From positions 1,904,501 to 1,968,500 of the forward strand of contig NC_012691.1 of NCBI RefSeq assembly GCF_000023065.1: a DNA stretch of 64,000 nucleotides, in the 5' to 3' direction. This document shows, one piece after another, positions 56,129 through 64,000 of the stretch. The stretch's first letter is position 1, and each line of letters opens with the position of its first letter. This stretch comes from Tolumonas auensis DSM 9187. GTDB lineage: Bacteria > Pseudomonadota > Gammaproteobacteria > Enterobacterales > Aeromonadaceae. The notes below the pieces were generated by a model. It searched no databases and had not been told where the DNA came from. It was given only the letters and a program-made list of their open reading frames with translations. Position numbers and translations under genes: made by a program.

Positions 56129-56154
56129 CCAGCTCTGATTATCTGAAGAGCTGG
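56129..56154 (+). terminator. Possible terminator after the alcohol dehydrogenase gene
   Basis: Perfect 8-base arms CCAGCTCT and AGAGCTGG around a 10-base loop, followed by a T-containing but broken tract (TTGATTC). Moderate support only. Confidence 0.5.
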
Positions 56155-56168
56155 TTGATTCAAATTGT

Positions 56169-56249
56169 TATTCTTTTCCACAAAGTCACACCCGTCCTCA
56201 ATTCAGCAATCAAAAATTCGCAGGTGGCAAATGCGGCTTGGCGATATTC
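56169..56249 (-). pseudogene. Relic of a moaE gene
   Basis: The minus strand encodes EYRQAAFATCEFLIAEL and then RTGVTLWKRI, clearly homologous to HRKAAFAACEFLIDELK and the following APFWKKE of the intact moaE at 19088-19522. No start, and no homology on either side that I can see. It is a fragment of about 27 codons in the gap between the alcohol dehydrogenase and kgu genes. Confidence 0.7.
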
Positions 56250-56330
56250 CGATCAGCCGGTGATTTGCATATTTTTGCCATGGAATAGTGACCCGCCTCA
56301 TACTTTTAGACTCCCGAAATGGATCTTTTG

Positions 56331-56346
56331 ATGGGACCGGTCCCAT
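56331..56346. promoter_or_regulatory. LacI-type operator of the kgu operon
   Basis: ATGGGACCGGTCCCAT is a perfect 16-base palindrome with the CG centre typical of LacI-family sites. The inner ACCGGT is the same as in the known PtxS operator that controls Pseudomonas kgu genes. It lies 100 bases upstream of kguE. No lacI-type gene is in the window. Confidence 0.75.
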
Positions 56347-56445
56347 AATCATCTCATCGAGCATAACAGCTCTCCATAAATATCGTCTGACGATCACCAA
56401 ACCCGGATGATATTTACTCTATTTATCTGATTAATAAGGACTTGT

Positions 56446-57195
56446 ATGAGCAAGGAAATCGTTATCGTCACCTCGGCTTATGGTGCTGATACCGTCAGAC
56501 AGCTTGGCGGACAAGCGGCACTGCTGCCGATGATCAAAGCCAGCGGCGCTGACGGGGTTGAGATCCGCCATGAACTGTTAACGCCAGCCGACCAACTGGA
56601 CGAACTGGCTTCGCAAATCAGCACTCATGGCCTGTTCGCGGTCTATTCCGTGCCGGAATCACTACTGACAGATGATGGTCAGCCAGAACTGGAACGACTG
56701 GCACTGCATCTGAAAAATGCCGCTCGTCTGAAAGCCCGTACGCTGAAATTGCCGCTGGGTTCAATTACCAACGATACCGATTTATCCGGCATTACAGCAG
56801 TGATCAAATCACAGCCGGTTAAGTTGTTGATTGAAAACGATCAAACAGTGGAAGGCGGTCGCATCAGCCCGTTAATTACTTTCTTCGGCATGGTGATTTC
56901 GCAGAAATTACCGGTTTCCATGACCTTCGATATGGCGAACTGGAACTGGCTGGACGAAGACGCTTTTGTCGCCGCCAGAGCACTGGCCGCACAAGTCGGG
57001 TATGTACATGTAAAAGCCAGTCATACCGAGCAGGGCAAAGTAAAAGCCATTGCACTGGATAACAGCGATGGCAGCTGGAAAGACTTGCTGGCAATGCTGC
57101 CGACCGATGTGCCTCGCGGTATCGAATTTCCACTGGAAGGCGCTGATCTGACTGAAGTAACCCGTTATTACGTGGCTAAATTGAAAGAGGTGTAA
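56446..57195 (+). CDS. kguE: Sugar phosphate isomerase/epimerase, KguE-like
   Basis: 249 aa xylose-isomerase-type TIM barrel. It has EIRHELLTPADQLDELAS near the start, IENDQTVEGGRISPLI and FDMANWNWLDEDAF with likely metal ligands, and VHVKASHTEQGK. It is the first gene of kguE-kguK-kguT-kguD-edd-eda. In Pseudomonas the kguE product goes with 2-ketogluconate use, but its reaction is not firmly known. Start ATG 56446 after TAAGGA. Confidence 0.82.
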   Translation: MSKEIVIVTSAYGADTVRQLGGQAALLPMIKASGADGVEIRHELLTPADQLDELASQISTHGLFAVYSVPESLLTDDGQPELERLALHLKNAARLKARTLKLPLGSITNDTDLSGITAVIKSQPVKLLIENDQTVEGGRISPLITFFGMVISQKLPVSMTFDMANWNWLDEDAFVAARALAAQVGYVHVKASHTEQGKVKAIALDNSDGSWKDLLAMLPTDVPRGIEFPLEGADLTEVTRYYVAKLKEV

Positions 57196-57201
57196 TGATA
57201 A

Positions 57202-58200
57202 ATGACAACACAAGCTCACACTAAATCTGCCGGACTGGATGTCGTCACTTTCGGCGAAGCCATGATGATGTTTGTTGCCACCCAAACCGGTGATTTACAT
57301 CGCGTGGAACAATTTGTTCGCCGTGCCGCCGGTGCCGAATTGAACGTCGCCATTGGTCTGGCTCGTCTTGACCTGAAATGTGGCTGGGTCAGCCGCCTGG
57401 GTAATGACTCTTTTGGCCGTTTTATTCAGGACACACTGGACAAAGAACACGTCGATCGTCGTGCTGTCACCATTGATAGCGCCTACCCTACCGGCTTTCA
57501 GCTTAAATCCAAAGCCGAAAATGGGACCGATCCCATAGTGGAGTATTTCCGCAAGGGATCAGCCGCCAGCCACCTGTCGCTGGCTGATTTTAACGAAGCT
57601 TATTTCGGCGGTGCCCGTCATCTGCATTTAAGTGGTGTTGCGGCTGCATTGTCATCAACGTCATATGAATTATCCGCTTATGCCGCACAGTGGATGCGTG
57701 CGCATGGCAAAACCGTTTCCTTTGATCCGAACCTGCGCCCTGTGTTGTGGCGTTCCGAAAAAGAGATGGTGACGCAGCTGAACAAACTGGCTTTTGCCGC
57801 CGACTGGGTGCTGCCGGGTATGAAAGAAGGCCGCATTCTGACTGGTTTTACTACACCGGAAGCCGTTGCTGATTTTTATCTCGATGGTGGCGTTAAAGCG
57901 GTTGTGATTAAAACCGGTGAAGAAGGAGCTTATTACAAAACAGCAGAGGGTGAGAAAGGCGTCGTTCCTGCTGTTTTTGTGAAAAACGTGGTGGATACCG
58001 TAGGTGCTGGTGATGGTTTCGCGGTTGGCGTTATCAGCGCATTACTGGAAGGAAAAACAATAAAAAATGCTGTCGCTCGCGGTAACTTTATCGGTGCCCG
58101 GGCAATTCAGGTAATTGGTGATAGTGAAGGTCTTCCAACAAGAAAAGCTCTGATTGCAGAGATGACGATGACACAAGAAACCGCTACGGTTTCTGTATAA
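57202..58200 (+). CDS. kguK: 2-ketogluconate kinase, PfkB family
   Basis: 332 aa sugar kinase. PfkB signature 1 is seen as GAELNVAIGLARLDLKCGWV and signature 2 as DTVGAGDGFAVGVISALLEG with the catalytic Asp. It should phosphorylate 2-ketogluconate at O6 in the cytoplasm. KDG kinase is the main alternative, but the operon partners favour KguK. A palindrome nearly identical to the upstream operator lies inside the gene at 57521-57536. It starts 6 bases after kguE. Confidence 0.88.
   Translation: MTTQAHTKSAGLDVVTFGEAMMMFVATQTGDLHRVEQFVRRAAGAELNVAIGLARLDLKCGWVSRLGNDSFGRFIQDTLDKEHVDRRAVTIDSAYPTGFQLKSKAENGTDPIVEYFRKGSAASHLSLADFNEAYFGGARHLHLSGVAAALSSTSYELSAYAAQWMRAHGKTVSFDPNLRPVLWRSEKEMVTQLNKLAFAADWVLPGMKEGRILTGFTTPEAVADFYLDGGVKAVVIKTGEEGAYYKTAEGEKGVVPAVFVKNVVDTVGAGDGFAVGVISALLEGKTIKNAVARGNFIGARAIQVIGDSEGLPTRKALIAEMTMTQETATVSV
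57521..57536. promoter_or_regulatory. Second LacI-type operator inside kguK
   Basis: ATGGGACCGATCCCAT differs from the upstream operator at one base (G to A in the right half). It encodes part of AENGTDPIVEYF. The two sites are 1190 bases apart, a distance compatible with repression by looping. Confidence 0.6.
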
Positions 58201-58220
58201 CAAATTAAAGAGGAACAAGT

Positions 58221-59501
58221 ATGAATACTAAGCTCCCTGCCCCATCCAGATGGTGGCACATCATGCCGATTGTGTTTATTACCTACAGTCTGGCTTATCT
58301 TGACCGGGCCAATTACAGTTTTGCCGCCGCAGCCGGTATTAACGAAGACCTGGGCATCACCAAAGGGATGTCATCCCTGCTCGGTTCGCTGTTTTTCCTG
58401 GGTTATTTTTTCTTTCAGATCCCCGGGGCGATTTACGCTGAAAAACGCAGTGTCCGGAAACTGATCTTCCTGTGCGTGCTGTTATGGGGTGCCTGTGCCA
58501 CCTTAACCGGTCTGGTCAGTAATATACCGATGCTGATCATCATCCGCTTCACGCTCGGGGTGGTGGAAGCCGCGGTAATGCCGGCGATGCTGATTTATAT
58601 CAGTAACTGGTTTACCAAATCTGAACGCTCCCGCGCCAATACCTTCCTGATCCTGGGCAACCCGGTCACGGTATTGTGGATGTCAGTACTCTCTGGTTAT
58701 CTGATCCAGGCACTGGGCTGGCGTGAAATGTTCATTCTGGAAGGTTTCCCTGCCGTACTGTGGGCCTTCTACTGGTGGAAAACCGCACGTGACAAACCAC
58801 AGCAAGTTAGCTGGCTGACTCAACAAGAGAAAGATGATCTGAACGAGATCATGGTTAACGAGCAGAAAAATATCAAACCAGTGCGTAACTATGCTGAAGC
58901 GTTCAAATCCAAGAATGTGATCCTGCTGTGTGCCCAATACTTCTGCTGGAGTATCGGTGTGTATGGCTTCGTGCTCTGGTTGCCATCCATCATTCGTGGT
59001 GCCTCCAATATGGGGATGGTTGAAACCGGCTGGCTCTCATCTGTTCCTTATCTGGCTGCGACTATCGCGATGATCACCGTGTCCTGGCTGTCTGACCGCA
59101 TGCAAAACCGCAAAATGTTTGTGTGGCCAATGCTGCTGATCGGTGCGATCTGCTTCCTGGGGTCCTTCTTACTGGGTACCGATAATTTCTGGTTGTCTTA
59201 CACGCTGCTGGTGATTGCCGGTGCCTCCATGTATGCCCCGTATGGTCCGTTCTTCGCCATCATTCCTGAAATGCTGCCAAAAAACGTCGCTGGCGGCGCG
59301 ATGGCCCTGATCAACAGTATGGGTGCTTTGGGTTCCTTTATCGGTTCATGGGTTGTGGGTTATCTGAATGGTGCGACCGGTAGTCCTGGTGCGTCTTACA
59401 TCTTCATGGGTAGTGCGTTGTTTGTGTCTGTCATCCTGACACTGATCGTAAAACCAAACGCCGACGAGCAATCAGCTCAATCATTACCACAAGCTGCTTA
59501 A
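58221..59501 (+). CDS. kguT: 2-ketogluconate transporter, MFS (ACS family)
   Basis: 426 aa with 12 spans, of the anion:cation symporter family that carries sugar acids. It has LAYLDRANYSFAAA in TM1, GYFFFQIPGAIYAEKRSVRK (motif A region), WFTKSERSRAN and, in the C-half, PYGPFFAIIPEMLPKNVAGG. It lies 20 bases after kguK and 12 before kguD. Substrate assigned from the operon. Confidence 0.88.
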   Translation: MNTKLPAPSRWWHIMPIVFITYSLAYLDRANYSFAAAAGINEDLGITKGMSSLLGSLFFLGYFFFQIPGAIYAEKRSVRKLIFLCVLLWGACATLTGLVSNIPMLIIIRFTLGVVEAAVMPAMLIYISNWFTKSERSRANTFLILGNPVTVLWMSVLSGYLIQALGWREMFILEGFPAVLWAFYWWKTARDKPQQVSWLTQQEKDDLNEIMVNEQKNIKPVRNYAEAFKSKNVILLCAQYFCWSIGVYGFVLWLPSIIRGASNMGMVETGWLSSVPYLAATIAMITVSWLSDRMQNRKMFVWPMLLIGAICFLGSFLLGTDNFWLSYTLLVIAGASMYAPYGPFFAIIPEMLPKNVAGGAMALINSMGALGSFIGSWVVGYLNGATGSPGASYIFMGSALFVSVILTLIVKPNADEQSAQSLPQAA

Positions 59502-59513
59502 AAGGGAATTAGC

Positions 59514-60491
59514 ATGAAACCGAATGTTGTACTGTACAAAAACATCCCTGCTGACCAGCTGGAACGTCTGCAAAGCCACTTCAATGTGGCTTTCTTTGAA
59601 GGCATTACCGATGCCAACCGGGCTGATTTTATCGGCGCACTCAGTAACGCCGAAGGATTGATTGGGGCAAGTTGCCCCATCACGACCGATTACCTGAATG
59701 CAGCCCCGGCTCTGCGCGCTATCTCCACCATATCTGTCGGCGTAGACCAGTTTAATGTGCCTGATTTAACCAACCGAAAAATCAACCTGATGCATACCCC
59801 GAGTGTACTGACCGAAACCACCGCTGACACCATTTTCACGCTGGTGTTAAACAGTGCCCGCCGGGTGATTGAAATGGCAGAAATGGTGAAGGAAGGCCGC
59901 TGGACCAAAAGTATTGGCGTGGATAGTTACGGCACCGATGTGAATGGAAAAACCATCGGCATTCTCGGCATGGGACGCATTGGTTATGCCGTCGCCAAAC
60001 GTGCGTATGCCGGTTTTGGCATGTCGGTGCTGTATTACAACGATGTAGCAAATCCGATGGCAGAACAGGATTTTAAAGCCCGCCGCTGCGAGCTGGATGA
60101 ACTGCTGGCCAAGTCTGATTTTGTCTGTGTGGTGCTGCCGCTGTTGCCGGAAACCGAAAAATTCATCGGGAAGGAACAGCTACTCAAGATGAAACCGAGT
60201 GCCTTTTTGATCAATGGTTCGCGCGGCAAAATCGTCGATGAAACCGCCTTGATTGAAGCTTTGCAGCAAGGCGTGATCCGCGGTGCCGGTCTGGATGTGT
60301 TTGAAAAAGAACCGCTGCCGGCTGATTCACCGTTAGTCTCTCTGCCGAACGTAGTTGCCCTGCCCCATATCGGCTCGGCGACCCATGAAACCCGCTATGC
60401 CATGGTGCGTTGTGCCGTCGATAACCTGATTGCCGCACTCAACAACGACGTCTCGGTGAACTGTGTTAATCCGGCTGCCCGTAAGAGCTGA
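59514..60491 (+). CDS. kguD: 2-ketogluconate-6-phosphate reductase, KguD-like
   Basis: 325 aa D-2-hydroxyacid dehydrogenase. NADP loop [16 protein letters not shown]; catalytic Arg in [13 protein letters not shown], Glu in VFEKEPLPA and His in [12 protein letters not shown]. In this context it should reduce 2-keto-6-phosphogluconate to 6-phosphogluconate, the substrate of the next gene. A close paralogue lies at 44553-45527. Starts after AAGGGAATTAGC. Confidence 0.88.
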   Translation: MKPNVVLYKNIPADQLERLQSHFNVAFFEGITDANRADFIGALSNAEGLIGASCPITTDYLNAAPALRAISTISVGVDQFNVPDLTNRKINLMHTPSVLTETTADTIFTLVLNSARRVIEMAEMVKEGRWTKSIGVDSYGTDVNGKTIGILGMGRIGYAVAKRAYAGFGMSVLYYNDVANPMAEQDFKARRCELDELLAKSDFVCVVLPLLPETEKFIGKEQLLKMKPSAFLINGSRGKIVDETALIEALQQGVIRGAGLDVFEKEPLPADSPLVSLPNVVALPHIGSATHETRYAMVRCAVDNLIAALNNDVSVNCVNPAARKS

Positions 60492-60515
60492 TATTTATTT
60501 AAAAGGAGCTGAAGT

Positions 60516-62324
60516 ATGCATCCTGTAATCCGGCAGGTAACGGAGCGGATCCGTCAACGCAGTGAGCAAACCCGTCAGCAATATATCTCGCTGATGCAAC
60601 AGCAGTCGATGGAAGGAAGACCGCGGGCACAGCTGGCCTGCGGTAATCTGGCGCACGTGGTTGCTGCCTGCCCGCAGGCGCAAAAATCCACCTTACTGGA
60701 TATGACACGTTGTAATGTCGCGATTATCACGGCGTATAACGACATGCTGAGTGCCCACCAGCCCTATGCTGACTATCCGGCACAAATCAAAGCCATGGTC
60801 AGTGCGTTGGGCCATTCTGCGCAAGTTGCCGGTGGTGTGCCGGCGATGTGCGATGGCGTCACACAGGGACAAGCTGGCATGGATCTGTCGCTGTTTTCCC
60901 GTGATGTCATCGCGCAGGCGACTGCCGTTTCGCTCAGCCACAACGCCTTTGATGCCACCTTGCTGCTGGGGATCTGCGACAAAATCGCCCCTGGTCAGCT
61001 GATGGGTGCACTCTCCTTTGGTCATCTGCCAACCGCGTTTATACCCGCAGGACCAATGAGTACCGGTATCAGCAATGATGAGAAAGTGCAGGTCAGACAG
61101 CAATATGCGGCCGGGAAACTCGGTCGTGATGCCCTGCAGGATATGGAGAATCAGGCTTATCACAGCCATGGCACCTGTACGTTTTACGGCACAGCGAATA
61201 CCAATCAACTGGTCTTTGAAGCCATGGGGCTGATGTTACCCGGCTCGGCGTTTGTGCATCCGGATGATCCGCTGCGACTGGCACTGACGGAAAAAGCCTC
61301 CGCGTTGATCACCTCGCAAGTGGCGGGCAGTTCACAATATCGTCCGCTGTGGCAAATCGTGGATGAACGGTCACTGGTAAACGGACTGGTCGCACTACTG
61401 GCTTCCGGTGGCAGCACTAATCACACCCTGCATATGGTCGCGGTAGCGCGTGCGGCAGGTCTGTTGCTGACGTGGGATGATTTCAGTGATCTCTCCGACG
61501 TGGTGCCGCTGCTGGCAAAAGTCTATCCAAATGGACCGGCCGATATTAACGCCTTTCATCAGGCTGGCGGCGTGCCGTTATTACTGAAACAACTGGCTGA
61601 TCGTGGGTTGCTGAACACCGATGCACAGACATTTAGCGGCGATTTCAGTGTCCATTTCCATCAGCCATTTTTAGATAACGGCAAGCTTTACTGGCAGGAA
61701 GTTGGCGACTCGAAATTACCGGATGTTATCGCTCCCGCCGGGCAGGCGTTTCATGTATCCGGCGGTTTAAAACTGCTATCCGGCAATCTGGGCCGGGCGG
61801 TCATGAAAGTCAGTGCGGTGGCACCGGAACATCAGATCGTGGAAGCCGATGCGCTGATTTTTGATTCACAACACGACGTCGAAACTGCCTATAAAGCCGG
61901 TCAATTGAATCGTGACGCCATTATTGTCGTGCGTTTCAGTGGCCCGGCCGCGAATGGTATGCCGGAACTGCACAAGTTAATGCCAATTCTCGGTAATGTG
62001 CAGAAAGCCGGTTATAAAGTCGCACTGGTGACCGATGGCCGGTTATCCGGCGCCTCCGGAAAAATTCCTGCTGCGATTCATGTCACTCCGGAAGCCGCCA
62101 AAGGTGGTCCGCTGGCGCATCTGAAAAACGGTGATCGCATTCTGCTGGATGCCACCGAAGGCAGACTGGCAGTGTTAACGGACATTAGCCTGCGTGCTAC
62201 TGCAAAACCTGACTTGCAAAGCCAACATCGGGGAATGGGACGCGAGCTTTTCTCGTTGTTCCGCCAGAACGTTTCCAACGCCGAACAAGGTGCCTGTGTG
62301 CTGTTTTCTGACAATACCGATTAA
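60516..62324 (+). CDS. edd: 6-phosphogluconate dehydratase
   Basis: 602 aa Fe-S dehydratase of the IlvD/Edd family. It converts 6-phosphogluconate to KDPG. Cluster cysteines are seen in VPAMCDGVTQGQAGM, GICDKIAPGQL and HGTCTFYGTANTNQ. GSTNHTLHMVA and the C-terminal VTDGRLSGASGKIPAAIHVT are conserved. It lies 24 bases after kguD with AAAAGGAGCTGAAG upstream. Confidence 0.96.
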   Translation: MHPVIRQVTERIRQRSEQTRQQYISLMQQQSMEGRPRAQLACGNLAHVVAACPQAQKSTLLDMTRCNVAIITAYNDMLSAHQPYADYPAQIKAMVSALGHSAQVAGGVPAMCDGVTQGQAGMDLSLFSRDVIAQATAVSLSHNAFDATLLLGICDKIAPGQLMGALSFGHLPTAFIPAGPMSTGISNDEKVQVRQQYAAGKLGRDALQDMENQAYHSHGTCTFYGTANTNQLVFEAMGLMLPGSAFVHPDDPLRLALTEKASALITSQVAGSSQYRPLWQIVDERSLVNGLVALLASGGSTNHTLHMVAVARAAGLLLTWDDFSDLSDVVPLLAKVYPNGPADINAFHQAGGVPLLLKQLADRGLLNTDAQTFSGDFSVHFHQPFLDNGKLYWQEVGDSKLPDVIAPAGQAFHVSGGLKLLSGNLGRAVMKVSAVAPEHQIVEADALIFDSQHDVETAYKAGQLNRDAIIVVRFSGPAANGMPELHKLMPILGNVQKAGYKVALVTDGRLSGASGKIPAAIHVTPEAAKGGPLAHLKNGDRILLDATEGRLAVLTDISLRATAKPDLQSQHRGMGRELFSLFRQNVSNAEQGACVLFSDNTD

Positions 62325-62339
62325 TCATAAGGAAAGAGA

Positions 62340-62987
62340 ATGAACTGGAATTTATCTCCGGCGGCGATTTTTGCCGCTTCCCCGCTGGTGCCGGTTATGG
62401 TGATCGACGACCTGAATCAGGCTGTGCCGATGACTAAAGCACTGGCTGCCGGTGGCATCACCGTCTATGAAGTAACACTGCGCACCCCTGCCGCCCTTCA
62501 GGCCATCAAAGCGATCCGGGAAGCCTTGCCGGATGCGCTGGTCGGTGCCGGTACGGTGCTGAATCCACAGCAATATGATGCCGCCGTTGAAGCGGGTGCG
62601 CAGTTTGTGATCTCCCCCGGTTGTACATCTGAATTACTGGTACATGCCCGTCAGAACGCAGTGCCGTTAATTCCGGGTGTCGCCACGCCAAGTGACATTA
62701 TGGCGGCATACAGCCTGGGTTATGATCATCTGAAATTTTTTCCGGCAGAAGCCAACGGCGGAGCACCGGCTTTAAAGGCTATTTCAGCACCATTACCACA
62801 AATTCGGTTTTGTCCGACCGGCGGCATCAGCCCGAAAAACGTGCATGACTATCTGGCACTTTCTTGCGTGGGAACCGTGGGAGGATCGTGGATGTTACCG
62901 GCCGATGCGCTGAAACAAGGCGACTGGCAACGTGTGACACAACTGTCGAAGGAAGCTGTTGAGCTGGTTAAATCACTACGTCGTTAA
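62340..62987 (+). CDS. eda: KDPG aldolase
   Basis: 215 aa class I aldolase that splits KDPG into pyruvate and glyceraldehyde 3-phosphate. The Schiff-base Lys is in HLKFFPAEANGG, the catalytic Glu in VYEVTLRTPAA and the phosphate-binding loop in CPTGGISPKN. It lies 15 bases after edd and closes the operon. Confidence 0.97.
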   Translation: MNWNLSPAAIFAASPLVPVMVIDDLNQAVPMTKALAAGGITVYEVTLRTPAALQAIKAIREALPDALVGAGTVLNPQQYDAAVEAGAQFVISPGCTSELLVHARQNAVPLIPGVATPSDIMAAYSLGYDHLKFFPAEANGGAPALKAISAPLPQIRFCPTGGISPKNVHDYLALSCVGTVGGSWMLPADALKQGDWQRVTQLSKEAVELVKSLRR

Positions 62988-63279
62988 TCATTTCGGTGAT
63001 AAGAACTGTAGGAGATGAATAAAGTTTCATACTGGAATGGCAGAAGTAGCAACAACTTGCTGCCATTTCTAACACGAAAATGCCCCGTTCGGTGTTACAG
63101 CTATCTAGAGGGGAATTCCGTATCACCTAGGTGCACAAATTTTAGTAATGTTCTCTGTGCCCCATCGCTTCGAATCAAGTGGAATTGCATCCATGTGATT
63201 CATACCTCGTTGATTTGACACGTCTCATGGCATGATTTAGCGTAAACGTAAATCCATTCAAATAGCATGGGAAATAGAA
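62988..63279. other. Gap between eda and the edge module
   Basis: Contains a hairpin AATGGCAG/CTGCCATT (63036-63067) without a good T-run, possibly a weak eda terminator, and a TTGACA (63215-63220) that may be a -35 for the next gene, with no convincing -10. A short frame at 63015-63218 shows no protein-like features and I do not support it as a gene. I see no tRNA or att-like direct repeat. Confidence 0.4.
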
Positions 63280-63627
63280 ATGTTTGATTATCTAACCTCA
63301 ACGGTTTTATCTGGTATGGTTTACGATGCAATTTGTGCGGGCGCAACCATTGGTGTCGATATGTTGAAATCAGTTCTTCAAGATTGGATCGTAGATGATG
63401 GTCAAATTTGCAAAATTGTAGAAAAAATGAAAGAGGCTGGCATTAACGAAGATTTGAATCCACAGGCAATTGAGCGAAAAATCAATCAGCATCCTGATTT
63501 AGTCCAATTGTTAGCGCAAATTCACCCATCGAGTACTGTGACGCAAACATCTCATATCGGAAATAATATCAACGCCGGAGCTGGCAGCAATGTTTCGGTT
63601 GGCGGTATCCATATTCATAAGAATTAA
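63280..63627 (+). CDS. Unrecognised 115 aa protein with C-terminal Gly/Asn tag
   Basis: Starts at ATG 63280 (ATGGGAAATAGAA upstream gives only a weak ribosome site). The N-terminal 30 residues are apolar and helical (SGMVYDAICAGATIGVDMLK), the middle is a charged helix pair, and the last 23 residues (93-115) form a tag with IGNNIN, then VGGIHIHKN. The next gene, 14 bases on, begins with a similar tag. I do not recognise the family. The layout is reminiscent of small partners in two-gene phage-defence modules, a recollection and not a search result. Confidence 0.75.
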   Translation: MFDYLTSTVLSGMVYDAICAGATIGVDMLKSVLQDWIVDDGQICKIVEKMKEAGINEDLNPQAIERKINQHPDLVQLLAQIHPSSTVTQTSHIGNNINAGAGSNVSVGGIHIHKN

Positions 63628-63641
63628 GCGGTGATTTCGGC

Positions 63642-64000
63642 ATGACAGACGCTTCAAACAGTCAATATACAGCTATAGGATCAAATCTTAATTTGGCAGA
63701 AGGAGCCACCGCAACTGTTGGTGCCATAACCGTTCACTTTAATGACTTGACCTCACAACGGCTAGTAACCACAGCCAAAGAGATCCTTTTGGCTTTAACT
63801 CGCCATGAGTATAAAACTGCAGAAACTTATTTGGCTGTTTTAGAAGCAGTTAACACAACGAATGATGATTGTCGTGCGTTCATCCAGGTGCTTGAGTACA
63901 AATTCAAACTCAGCCAAGGAGAACCGCCCGCCATTAATACGAATTTATTTCTTCAATTGCTTCGTAGTCAATCATCGGATCCCGTAATAAAAGACATCGT
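63642..64000 (+). CDS. Unrecognised protein, 5' part only, with N-terminal tag
   Basis: ATG at 63642; the frame stays open to the window end (119 codons visible). Residues 12-34 (IGSNLN, then VGAITVHFN) align without gaps to the C-terminal tag of the preceding protein, 10 of 23 identical. After the tag come helical repeats that look TPR-like or similar: RLVTTAKEILLALTRHEYKT, AETYLAVLEAVN, CRAFIQVLEYKFKL. The rest and any catalytic domain lie outside. Co-transcription with the upstream gene is very likely. Confidence 0.7.
   Translation, partial: MTDASNSQYTAIGSNLNLAEGATATVGAITVHFNDLTSQRLVTTAKEILLALTRHEYKTAETYLAVLEAVNTTNDDCRAFIQVLEYKFKLSQGEPPAINTNLFLQLLRSQSSDPVIKDI

Overview
The window looks like chromosome of a gammaproteobacterium. 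Gene content and order (fused hisB and hisIE, an emrRAB-type operon, a proteobacterial nitrate-assimilation cluster, a kgu operon joined to edd-eda) suggest Aeromonadales, possibly a Tolumonas relative. That placement is inference, not a database result. GC is close to 50% with a clear local exception at about 14.9-16.2 kb, which is AT-rich.

Layout. 1-4.0 kb: the end of hisC and then hisB-hisH-hisA-hisF-hisIE, tightly coupled and closed by a terminator. 4.1-5.3 kb: a diguanylate cyclase with two receiver domains that both lack the phospho-acceptor Asp. 5.3-10.4 kb: a perfect Fur box next to a tiny ORF, then a MarR-controlled three-part multidrug efflux operon. 10.4-13.2 kb: a CadR-like regulator divergent from a Zn/Cd/Pb P-type ATPase whose N-terminus carries three 27-residue CxCxxC repeats. 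13.3-14.7 kb: a lactate/malate-type dehydrogenase and a GNAT acetyltransferase. 14.9-18.1 kb: a two-headed peptidoglycan-hydrolase toxin with an LprI-type partner, probably an effector-immunity pair.

18.2-41.8 kb, nearly all on the minus strand: nitrate assimilation and molybdenum cofactor synthesis. In the direction of transcription the order is nasA-cobA-nasT, then nrtA-nrtB-nrtD, a divergent insert (LysR, SnoaL-like protein, Old Yellow Enzyme), narK, a PP2C-phosphatase/Ser-Thr-kinase fusion, nirB-nirD, moeA-moeB, moaA-mobA-moaB-moaC-moaD-moaE. Four leaders (before nasA, nrtA, narK and nirB) each carry a sigma54-like promoter and a factor-independent terminator overlapped by a hexaloop hairpin. 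This is the arrangement expected for antitermination by the ANTAR protein NasT encoded in the same cluster. Three of the leaders are duplicates, and two still carry a scrap of the nasT 3' end.

42.0-51.9 kb: small metabolic genes (UDG-family protein, cupin, two 2-hydroxyacid dehydrogenases), a P2-type cation ATPase with an MFS partner, a PHP phosphoesterase with a DeoR regulator, and a broken NAD(P)-binding gene. 51.9-56.4 kb: aldo/keto reductase, decayed SnoaL and alpha/beta-hydrolase genes, LysR, Fe-alcohol dehydrogenase and a relic of moaE. 56.4-63.0 kb: kguE-kguK-kguT-kguD-edd-eda, a route taking 2-ketogluconate to 6-phosphogluconate and on through Entner-Doudoroff. A LacI-type palindrome lies upstream and a second near-identical one lies inside kguK. 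63.2-64.0 kb: the start of an unrecognised two-gene module whose proteins share a 23-residue tag, at the C-terminus of the first and the N-terminus of the second. The second gene runs off the window.
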